Source: Alphaproteobacteria bacterium
Lineage (GTDB): Bacteria > Pseudomonadota > Alphaproteobacteria > UBA6615
Direction: 5' to 3'
Assembly: GCA_013003285.1 (NCBI GenBank)
Contig: JABDJY010000240.1
Span: 1 to 14,204 of the forward strand
Length of the DNA stretch: 14,204 nt
Under the pieces are notes generated by a model. The model was not told the DNA's origin, did no database searches, and was given only the letters and a program-made list of their open reading frames with translations. Of the stretch, positions 6,030 to 12,180 are shown in pieces. Each line of letters opens with the position of its first letter. The stretch's first letter is position 1. The translations under genes and the position numbers were made by a program.

Positions 6030-7963
6030 CACACCAACACGTTCGTAATGTCGGTATCGACGAGAAGGGTCGCCGTGTTCGGGCCACTGCCCTGGGTGTA
6101 GGTGTGATATCCGCCCGACATGCCGCCGTCTGTCCAACCGGCACCAGCGTCGACGCTATCCAACCCACTACCGTCAATGACCAGCGTATCGCTGTTATCG
6201 GTCATGGCGAGAACATCGGCATAGCTTACGGTCAGGGTGTTTGCACCAGCATCGGATTCCAAGTCGACGTATTCAATTCCCGAAATCGTGCCACCGAATG
6301 CGGCGATGTCAGCGTCACCGCCATCGATCCGCAGCGTGTCGGTATTACCCCCACCGTTGATGTTGAGATCGGCAAAATCCCACACCAAAATGTCGGCGCC
6401 ACCGCCTCCAATCAGATCGTCAAAACCGAGGCCGCCATCGAGAAAGTCGCTACCGCCGCCGCCATTAAGCGTATCGTCACCGGCGCCGCCTTCCAACGTG
6501 TCGCTGCCGCCTTTGCCAATCAATTCGTCAGCGTCATCGCCACCGATGAGCGAATCTTTGCCACCGCCGCCATCGATTGTGTCGTCTCCCGCCAAGCCGT
6601 CGATCGTGTCGTTGCCGCCCTTTCCGCGCAGATCGTCGTCGCCTGCTGTACCGATGATCATGTCGATACCGCCGCCGCCGCTGAAGGACACGCCCTGCGG
6701 TACGTCGATCGGCACATTCGAACTACCCGATGCCGGGGTAATATCGGTGACAGGAAGATTGTCGCTCGAAGATTCGTTGCCAGTGCCATTGCCATTGCTG
6801 GCCCCAAAATCGCTATTTCCGGGACTACTTCCTGCGTCGCTGCTCGATACGAATGTCGACGCTGCGCTGGATGGCGGCGCTAAGGGTTCGGAATCGGATG
6901 CTGCAGGCGTCGAAATTGCTGAGCCCGGGCCGGATGCAGACGGCACGTCGCCCGACGCAATGGAAACCGGCAGATCACCGCCGCCGGGAAATGAGATGCT
7001 CGCCAAGACAATCTCGCCGCCATCGCTGTTGGCGTTGCCCGAGTTGCTATTGCCATTACCGCCGGCATTGCCACCCGAGTTACCGCCCGCGTTATTGTTT
7101 GCGGCAACCGCAATATTCGAACCACTGCCTTGGCCATTGTTCGACCCCGGGCCGTTACCCTGACCATCGCTGGCACCGCCACCGGCTTGAGCGTTTTGAC
7201 TGCCGCTGCCGCTGCCACCGCCATTGCCATTGCCATTGCCATTCCCAGGGCTCTCAGCCGATGGATTGTCGCTGGGCGCACCTGCCGGCGGTGTGTAGTA
7301 GGCGCCGACAACATCGAGATCGAAATCAGCTTCCGATTTCAATTCATGATCTGGCTTTCCTTTGCCATCCAACAGCAGCTCGGCCACGGGGTTGGCATTA
7401 TCGGTCGCCCCGCCTGTTTCGGCATTGACGGCGGCCTGAGCTTGCTCGGGCAGTGAAACCTCTGCTTCGCCCTGAAAGGTTTCTGCGACCTCATTACCCT
7501 GGCTTGGGGCCGGCAGATCTGCGATCTCTGCCAGAGACGGCAGTTGCTCACCGGCGAGACCCAGCTCCAGCAACTGAGAGAGATCGACGGATGTGAGGTC
7601 GGCCGGTAGATCGGAATCTTCCGCAGCTGTTCGTAGGGGCTGAATTTCCAGCGATTGGCCAATCGACCGAGGGCTCGCTGTAGGGTCGAGATTCAGCAGG
7701 ACCTCAAGGTCGAGCAAGGTAAGGTCGGGCACCACCCCGGTGCCAGCGGCCTGCGCGACAACAAACCCCACCCCCGGCGATGCCGGCGCGACATCAGCGT
7801 CCCTCGCGCCATCTACATCGGTGGCAGGATTCGCGGCGGCCAACTGGGGCGCGTTTGGATTATCGATGTTTGAACTGTCGGACACTGTTTGGTTGCCGCC
7901 GAAATTGACCGTTAAGTATTTGATCACCAAACAGTAATAAAAAACAAAGGAAATTGAAATCAT
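6029..7963 (-). CDS. RTX calcium-binding protein, probable type I secretion substrate, copy A
   Basis: 644 residues from the ATG at 7963. The first 26 residues are hydrophobic, come from AT-rich DNA and have no Shine-Dalgarno. A GTG at 7885 (start SDSSNIDNPN) would give a hydrophilic N-terminus like copy B and may be the true start. Order: two DLT motifs, PDLTLLDLEVLLNLD (79-93) and ADLTSVDLSQLLELG (121-135); YYTPPAG (222-228); a Gly/Asn/Ser linker (about 240-316); a Ser/Pro-rich stretch; ten RTX nonapeptides (438-527), exactly twice the number in copy B; and the shared C-terminal domain (VWDFADLNING, TLRIDGGD, GWTDGGMSGGYHTYTQG, TLLVDTDI) ending in hydrophobic NVLV. No signal peptide of the Sec type is expected; the C-terminus fits type I secretion. 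Heads cassette A. Function unknown; a Ca2+-folded cell-surface or released protein is likely. Confidence 0.87.
   Translation of the reverse strand: MISISFVFYYCLVIKYLTVNFGGNQTVSDSSNIDNPNAPQLAAANPATDVDGARDADVAPASPGVGFVVAQAAGTGVVPDLTLLDLEVLLNLDPTASPRSIGQSLEIQPLRTAAEDSDLPADLTSVDLSQLLELGLAGEQLPSLAEIADLPAPSQGNEVAETFQGEAEVSLPEQAQAAVNAETGGATDNANPVAELLLDGKGKPDHELKSEADFDLDVVGAYYTPPAGAPSDNPSAESPGNGNGNGNGGGSGSGSQNAQAGGGASDGQGNGPGSNNGQGSGSNIAVAANNNAGGNSGGNAGGNGNSNSGNANSDGGEIVLASISFPGGGDLPVSIASGDVPSASGPGSAISTPAASDSEPLAPPSSAASTFVSSSDAGSSPGNSDFGASNGNGTGNESSSDNLPVTDITPASGSSNVPIDVPQGVSFSGGGGIDMIIGTAGDDDLRGKGGNDTIDGLAGDDTIDGGGGKDSLIGGDDADELIGKGGSDTLEGGAGDDTLNGGGGSDFLDGGLGFDDLIGGGGADILVWDFADLNINGGGNTDTLRIDGGDADIAAFGGTISGIEYVDLESDAGANTLTVSYADVLAMTDNSDTLVIDGSGLDSVDAGAGWTDGGMSGGYHTYTQGSGPNTATLLVDTDITNVLV
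7016..7246 (-). repeat. Gly/Asn/Ser low-complexity linker of the copy A RTX protein
   Basis: Roughly 77 codons encode runs such as NGNGNGNGGG and GGNSGGNAGGNGNSNSGN. At DNA level these are imprecise 6-bp repeats of the GGCAAT type (read on the minus strand). Such stretches expand and contract easily, and they probably form a flexible spacer between the motif-bearing N-terminus and the RTX domain. Confidence 0.75.
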
Positions 7964-8226
7964 TTATTAATTAAATTTACATCAAAATCACATTATTAAG
8001 GTTAACAAATATTTAATGTTATTCTTATGCGATATATTAACAGTAATTAACCATAAAAAATGTTATTTTCTGCCACTCTTCGGACAAGCTTAAAACCGAA
8101 GGCATCATCAAAGTCCACGCCCTCAAGGCCTAGAATCTGGGGCGTTCGGCTCCCGCCGAGCAACGACACGGGCTCTGAACCGATAAAATTCACCCGCGAG
8201 CAGCCGCGACAAGATCCAGATACGCG
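7964..8226. other. control region upstream of cassette A
   Basis: About 260 bases without a convincing gene. From 7930 to about 8065 the DNA is very AT-rich with several TTAA/TTAAC words, a probable promoter region for the minus-strand cassette; it includes the CtrA-like box. I see no single convincing -35/-10 pair. The rest (8066-8226) has ordinary GC content and only short open frames of doubtful coding value on either strand. Confidence 0.55.
8001..8016 (-). promoter_or_regulatory. CtrA-type box TTAA-N7-TTAAC
   Basis: The minus strand reads TTAAATATTTGTTAAC, a perfect match to the alphaproteobacterial CtrA consensus TTAA-N7-TTAAC. It lies 37 bp upstream of the ATG at 7963 and 115 bp upstream of the GTG at 7885, in the right place to control cassette A. 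The region is AT-rich, so a chance match cannot be excluded. Confidence 0.4.
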
Positions 8227-8258
8227 CAAAAGCAAAGGCGGGCCCGATGGGACCCGCC
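8227..8258 (-). terminator. intrinsic terminator downstream of the small membrane protein gene
   Basis: GGCGGG-CCC-GAT-GGG-A-CCCGCC (8237-8258) forms a nine-pair GC-rich stem with one bulged A. On the minus strand it is followed by TTTGCTTTTG, a reasonable U-rich tail. It lies 72 bases after the stop of the minus-strand gene at 8331-8588 and insulates cassette A from it. Confidence 0.7.
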
Positions 8259-8330
8259 TGCCTGTCGTTTAAGAGGAATGTCGAGAGATTTCCGTTCGTG
8301 TCTCAATTCGGACCAGCGGCAGCACTTCCG

Positions 8331-8588
8331 CTAGACGTTTATCAGACTGCGCGCACTCGCCAATACTTCGGTCGGCACGCTAAGATAGTGGCCAATCCCC
8401 TTGCCCTGCAGCAGATAGGCATCGAGAAAGGTCATCGCGACAGCCCCCAGGAAAAACCAGGCACTGAAGTGAAATCCGGTTTCCGCCGGAAGATCAGCAG
8501 CCAAATCATCTTTCAGGCGGCGGATGAACCCCTTGGGCCGCATAGTGCGATCGAATTTGCTACGCATCTTCTGCATCCTTTCCGCCAT
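8331..8588 (-). CDS. small single-helix membrane protein of unknown function
   Basis: 85 residues from the ATG at 8588. A better-spaced Shine-Dalgarno (AAAGGA) precedes the third Met (ATG at 8567), which would give 78 residues starting MRSKFDRTMRPKGF. A basic N-terminus (KFDRTMRPKGFIRRLKDDL) is followed by one hydrophobic segment (about 42-62, FHFSAWFFLGAVAMTFLDAYLL) and a short soluble tail with a GKGIGHYLSVP stretch. I do not recognise the family. Support for a real gene: codon use like its neighbours, its own terminator downstream, and an AT-rich promoter-like region upstream. It may face the periplasm with its C-terminus. It is divergent from the PcfJ-like gene and separated from cassette A by the terminator, so a functional link to either is not indicated. 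Confidence 0.6.
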   Translation of the reverse strand: MAERMQKMRSKFDRTMRPKGFIRRLKDDLAADLPAETGFHFSAWFFLGAVAMTFLDAYLLQGKGIGHYLSVPTEVLASARSLINV

Positions 8589-8592
8589 TCTG

Positions 8593-8606
8593 GCTCGGCA
8601 CCGAGC
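8593..8606. repeat. inverted repeat just upstream of the small membrane protein gene
   Basis: GCTCGG-CA-CCGAGC is a perfect six-base dyad with a two-base centre, ending four bases before the ATG at 8588. It could be an operator or, in the mRNA, mask the start if the upstream Met is used. Confidence 0.4.
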
Positions 8607-8990
8607 GCATGTACGGCGCCAATAACTGCAAAATCTCAGATAAATTTAGGCAAAATTTTTTTATAAGACCTTTAAAATTATACTTAACCTTTAATTAAAT
8701 TTTACGGTTAAGCCATTGTTTATCATATATTTAATTTGATCTATCACCTGTGCAGGGCCGTAACGCCAGGGTTAGGTCGCGACGCTAAACGCGTACTTTG
8801 CGCAGGAATCCAGTTGCAATCGATAATTGATCGGCGTATTCGTCGCGCCCGTTTGATAACGGCGATTTAGACCCGTTTGACCCGCCATCGCGCTGGCCGA
8901 ACATAATGAGGACAAGGCTCATGTTTGTGACGATGCAACACAAACTCCCGTTCCCTGTTTCCCACCTCCGGAAAACAGAAAGCATGAGCT
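8607..8990. other. intergenic region between divergent genes
   Basis: About 380 bases with no gene I can support. Bases 8636-8745 are strongly AT-rich and contain TTAA-CCTTTAA-TTAA (8684-8698), which has CtrA-like spacing but lacks the final C of the consensus. The rest has ordinary composition; a 66-codon minus-strand frame there shows no family features. Promoters for both flanking genes should lie here, but I cannot point to clear -35/-10 pairs. Confidence 0.5.
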
Positions 8991-10436
8991 ATGACCACCC
9001 GAAATGTAATCAATGTATCCAGCGTCGACCTATTTGTTGAAGACTTCGCCCAGCGCACCGACCATCCGGCGCTGAAGCGCTGGCTGACAAGCAACGTTCG
9101 CCGCTGGATCCTTAAACATTATGACCGCGCCGATCGGGTCGTCCGCGACCCGGCAACCAGCGGCTACGCTCTTACCGACGCACACGGCCCGCTGCGGCCG
9201 CTACCTGATGCCGTGCCCGATTGGTGTGCGTTGGCGATTGAACGCGGCGACGACGTCATTCACCTGCGTCTCGGCGCCACCCTGCGCAAACGGATCAGCC
9301 GCACCCTCACGGTTCTGGCCGCAGAACTGGAAGACGGCACCCTACCATCGGCCGACCACATCCCGTTCCCCAAGGCGGAGGCCAAGGCGAAGAAACAACG
9401 TCAGGCCCGTTATATTGAGCAGCGCAAAGCCCGGGTCGCAAAAGCGACCGTGCCGGTTTATCAGGCCGCCACCGGAGACACGATTATCGTATTGACCGCG
9501 CGTGAAAGCCTGGCTGACGAGGGTAGTCGTATGGCCCACTGTGTTGCGACCTACGACGAAGAGATCCAGCGCGACGAATGCAGAATTTTTTCGGTGCGCG
9601 ACCCTCATGGCAAACCACGCGCGACCATTGAAGCCGATTGCGACGGCAGAATTTGGCAAATTAAAGGTTTTGCCAATGGAGCTGTGGAACCGCGCTACAG
9701 GCTGGCCGTGCAGAATTTCATCCGCAACTACCGTTATCTCGTGGAAGACGATCAGCACAACCTCCTCACCGAGAAGGAGGCTCTGAAAGGTGATCCAGAG
9801 AAACTAGCGACAATGCTAATCGATCAGGGTGGTCTCGAATTCCTGCACGCCGCCCGATTTGGCGGATACAAGGTGCTGCGCGACGCCCATCTCGACTTGT
9901 CTTTGCGCGCAATCGTCGCGAACGCCGACAGTTTGCCGGAGCCAGTCCTCACAGCCATTTTCGAGGCACTGAAGCCCGGCACCAGCGAATATTTGTACGT
10001 ACACCGAATTGCTTTGTATTCGATCTACGGTATCACGGTATCGCTGCATTACGTCGAGATGCCCTTGCCGTTGCTCTATCTGGTGCGCCAAGGGGTGTTC
10101 AAAAATCGCCGCGTCGCCCACGAGGCACGCGCAATTTACCGTGCCTCCGAGGCGGCTGTTGTCCGCTTGTGTTTGGCGCCGCCGAACAAACTATTTGCGC
10201 TCGGGCTGGCAAACTCTCAGGAACCTTGGGAAAGCGGACTCCTGGAGTATCCGGCCAACGTGCTGCTGCGTTCACCGATCGATACCCAGCCGTTACGTGC
10301 TGCCCGCCAGATCGCCTTGCGCCGCGCCATGAATAAGGCGCAACGGCAACAAGCGGTGCATCGGTCACAACCGAGCCAAGCGCACGTCGCGGTACGCGAG
10401 CTCATCGATGGAGCACGCGGCTTATATGTGCTGTGA
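8991..10436 (+). CDS. PcfJ-like domain protein
   Basis: 481 residues. The middle carries the PcfJ-like signature: SRMAHCVATYDEEI (about 179-192, with the H183-C184 pair), CRIFSVRDPHGKPRATIE (about 197-214) and IWQIKGFANG (221-230). A basic coiled-coil-like stretch (about 128-152, rich in Lys, Arg and Gln) precedes it. The C-terminal half (about 255-481) is largely helical with no motif I recognise. PcfJ was named from a conjugative enterococcal plasmid and its biochemical role is not established; chromosomal homologues occur widely in proteobacteria. No conjugation, relaxase or phage gene is visible here, so mobility is not supported. Start: ATG at 8991; an ATG seven bases upstream is in another frame that soon stops. 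No strong Shine-Dalgarno. A stand-alone unit by spacing. Confidence 0.82.
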   Translation: MTTRNVINVSSVDLFVEDFAQRTDHPALKRWLTSNVRRWILKHYDRADRVVRDPATSGYALTDAHGPLRPLPDAVPDWCALAIERGDDVIHLRLGATLRKRISRTLTVLAAELEDGTLPSADHIPFPKAEAKAKKQRQARYIEQRKARVAKATVPVYQAATGDTIIVLTARESLADEGSRMAHCVATYDEEIQRDECRIFSVRDPHGKPRATIEADCDGRIWQIKGFANGAVEPRYRLAVQNFIRNYRYLVEDDQHNLLTEKEALKGDPEKLATMLIDQGGLEFLHAARFGGYKVLRDAHLDLSLRAIVANADSLPEPVLTAIFEALKPGTSEYLYVHRIALYSIYGITVSLHYVEMPLPLLYLVRQGVFKNRRVAHEARAIYRASEAAVVRLCLAPPNKLFALGLANSQEPWESGLLEYPANVLLRSPIDTQPLRAARQIALRRAMNKAQRQQAVHRSQPSQAHVAVRELIDGARGLYVL

Positions 10437-10464
10437 GCCGGAAGATTGGGAAATTCGCAGGCAT

Positions 10465-10484
10465 TTGAGAAACCTTATTCTCAA
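10465..10484 (+). terminator. hairpin after the PcfJ-like gene (weak terminator candidate)
   Basis: TTGAGAA-ACCTTA-TTCTCAA is a perfect seven-base stem with a six-base loop, 28 bases past the stop. It is AT-rich and lacks a U-tract, so intrinsic termination is doubtful. The rest of the 163-base gap to the pilin gene shows nothing I can name. Confidence 0.3.
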
Positions 10485-10599
10485 TCACCGCTAAATCTCC
10501 CGCCGATATACGTTCGATCGCGTTCACGAAATGGCATAATCGCCTGCGAAATCGGCGACGATCCCTCGAGTGTCGAGCGGAACCACGCGGCGGTGAGAC

Positions 10600-10836
10600 A
10601 TGCGGGCAGCATTTAGAACAACGGGCGCCAGACTTCGGGCCGACAAGCGCGGTGCGACGGCTGTCGAATATGCGTTGATCGCATCGATGATCGCCGGCGC
10701 GGCAATGTTCGGTATGATCGCGCTGGGCTTGTCGCTGGAACTGTTGTTCACCAACGTATCCGACGAATTCGTCGCCACGACACCACCACCGCCGCCACCG
10801 AGATGCGTCGAAGTCGGCTCCAACTGCCCCAAATAG
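10600..10836 (+). CDS. Flp-type (type IVb) pilin with a proline/cysteine tail
   Basis: 78 residues with the Flp/Fap pilin layout: a basic leader (MRAAFRTTGARLRADKRG), then the processing site G|ATAVEYALIA with the Glu expected at position 5 of the mature protein (about residue 23), then one hydrophobic helix to about residue 50. Flp pilins are cleaved by a TadV-type prepilin peptidase and assembled by the Tad apparatus into adhesive fibres. The C-terminus is odd: six consecutive prolines, then RCVEVGSNCPK with two cysteines that could form a small disulfide loop. No tad/cpa genes are in the window, so this is an orphan copy whose assembly machinery must be elsewhere. The mRNA start region is GGTGAGACATG, with the possible ribosome site very close to the ATG. 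Confidence 0.9.
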   Translation: MRAAFRTTGARLRADKRGATAVEYALIASMIAGAAMFGMIALGLSLELLFTNVSDEFVATTPPPPPPRCVEVGSNCPK

Positions 10837-10945
10837 ATCTGGACGACCGTCCCTATTCGCATGGACGCCGCGTTCCTTCGGAGATTACCATAGCGATTGG
10901 ATCCACATTTTCGTGGCGCCGGCGCACATCCGAAGGAATAGCCCC

Positions 10946-12127
10946 ATGTTCAAAGCGACCAAGGACCAGGCCCTCGTCACCACGACCACCGGCGCTCTAC
11001 CACGGCCCAACTGGTACACCGAAAATTTGCGCGGCGCGCCGCTGTCCAGCGGCTTTTCGCGCAGCGCCTATCGCGAGCAACATTTCGATTGCCTGGCCTG
11101 CCACGTCGCCTCGCAGCATAAGGCCGGCATCGATATTCTGGTCGATGGCGACGCCAGGCTCGACGACGATGTCGCCGGCCGCAGCTGGGTCAGCTATGCC
11201 TATGAGCGTATCGAGGGCATGGGCCCGCCGCAGGTCGCGGTGCAACCCTATGCCGCCATGGCCGATAAGGGGCCGGGCGACTATATCTGGGAAGTCATCG
11301 AGACCCGCCTGACCCCCGACGTGGAAGGCCCCATCGGCTCCACCGACCTACAGCTCGACCGTGCCTGGAAGGCGATCGCGCCGATGACCGACCGGCCGGT
11401 CAAGATCGGCTCGATCTCGGCTCAGGTGATCAGCCATATGTGCAACAACGTCCACTACGGCGACCGGTATGAACTTCTGACGGCACTGTCAGAGGCCTTC
11501 AACGGTGAGTATCACAAGCTGGCCGACGCCGGCGCGCCCTTGCTGCAGGTCGAGGAACCGTCGATCCACCAGTCGATGCAGGTACCGAACCAGGAAATAT
11601 CGGCCGAACAATATGTCGAGGCGTTCAACCGCGAGGTCGCCGGCCTGCGCGACAAGACCGAGGTCTGGTGCCACACCTGTTGGGGATCGCCCGGTGCGCA
11701 AAAAATGTTTGCCGCCGATGCGTCCTATAAAAACGCGCTGCCCTATCTCGACCAGCTCGACATCGATGTGCTCACCCTGGAAGGCGCGTCCAACAATGGG
11801 CTCGACTTCGAGCATTACGGATCGATGATCTCCAAAGACAAGAAGATCGCCGTTGGCGTGGTCAGCCACCGGACCCTGCAGATCGAGCGGCCGGAAGAGG
11901 TCGCCGACCTGATCCGTCGCGCGTTGCAATATATCGAACCGGAACGGCTGATCCTGTCGAGCGATTGCGGCTTCGGCCGTCAGGCCATGAGCCGCAGTCA
12001 CGCGTTTTATAAGATGGTCTCGCTGGTGCGCGGCGCCAATATGGTGCGCCGCGAACTCGGCCTCGACGAAGCCTACATCCCCGCCGCCGATGCCGAGCTC
12101 TCGATGGTCCCTTTGGCGGACGGATAA
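10946..12127 (+). CDS. MetE C-terminal-domain-like zinc methyltransferase (cobalamin-independent methionine synthase II family)
   Basis: 393 residues, a single TIM-barrel domain equivalent to the C-terminal half of MetE (about 750 residues); the N-terminal folate-binding half is absent. The zinc ligands of MetE have counterparts: H243 and C245 (WCHTCWGSP), E279 (LTLEGASN) and C341 (LSSDCGFGRQ). The family transfers alkyl groups to or from zinc-bound thiols. MetE makes methionine from homocysteine and methyl-folate; shorter relatives use other donors or, like epoxyalkane:coenzyme M transferase, other thiols. The methyl donor and acceptor here cannot be told from sequence. Start: ATG at 10946 has AAGGA (10933-10937) at eight bases spacing; the frame is open upstream to 10913 but without such a site. 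No riboswitch recognised in the 109-base leader. Spacing suggests its own transcription unit. Confidence 0.85.
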   Translation: MFKATKDQALVTTTTGALPRPNWYTENLRGAPLSSGFSRSAYREQHFDCLACHVASQHKAGIDILVDGDARLDDDVAGRSWVSYAYERIEGMGPPQVAVQPYAAMADKGPGDYIWEVIETRLTPDVEGPIGSTDLQLDRAWKAIAPMTDRPVKIGSISAQVISHMCNNVHYGDRYELLTALSEAFNGEYHKLADAGAPLLQVEEPSIHQSMQVPNQEISAEQYVEAFNREVAGLRDKTEVWCHTCWGSPGAQKMFAADASYKNALPYLDQLDIDVLTLEGASNNGLDFEHYGSMISKDKKIAVGVVSHRTLQIERPEEVADLIRRALQYIEPERLILSSDCGFGRQAMSRSHAFYKMVSLVRGANMVRRELGLDEAYIPAADAELSMVPLADG

Positions 12128-12130
12128 GCA

Positions 12131-12159
12131 TAAACTTACTATGGTTAAATACTTATAAT
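12131..12159 (+). promoter_or_regulatory. possible promoter of the two-helix membrane protein gene
   Basis: A consensus -10 TATAAT (12154-12159) stands 21 bases before the start codon, with TAAACT (12131-12136) at 17 bp spacing as a weak -35. The short distance to the ATG leaves just enough room for the ribosome site AGGG (12169-12172). Confidence 0.45.
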
Positions 12160-12180
12160 TACCGCTACAGGGTGATTTCC

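Noticed and set aside
5349..6137. Longer start for the copy A YfiR-like protein at 6137
   Set aside because: The extra 36 residues are Arg/His-rich, lie wholly within the RTX coding region and would put a charged stretch before the signal peptide; copy B has no equivalent.
6237..7163. Long plus-strand frame rich in Pro and Ser opposite the copy A RTX gene
   Set aside because: It is the antisense reading of Gly/Asp/Asn-rich RTX and linker codons, which gives Pro/Ser/Ala strings; no start signal or domain.
7016..7246. Short GC-rich repeats resembling a CRISPR or satellite
   Set aside because: They are 6-bp codon-level repeats of a Gly/Asn linker in frame within a gene; no spacers and no conserved repeat length.
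8047..8235. 62-codon minus-strand frame ending in NNIFYG between cassette A and the terminator
   Set aside because: It has only a TTG start lying in the U-tail of the terminator, no ribosome site, and no family I recognise. It might be a gene remnant, but the evidence is too thin to list it.
8060..8272. 70-codon plus-strand frame in the same region
   Set aside because: Low-complexity Ser/Pro/Arg composition with no motif, and it runs through the terminator hairpin.
8785..8985. 66-codon minus-strand frame upstream of the PcfJ-like gene
   Set aside because: No ribosome site, no recognisable motif, and it occupies the likely promoter region of the divergent gene.
8991..10436. An integrative or conjugative element signalled by the PcfJ-like gene
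   Set aside because: No integrase, relaxase, type IV secretion gene, tRNA or direct repeats marking element ends are visible in the window.
10837..10945. A SAM or B12 riboswitch before the MetE-like gene
   Set aside because: The leader is only about 109 bases and I see no conserved riboswitch core.
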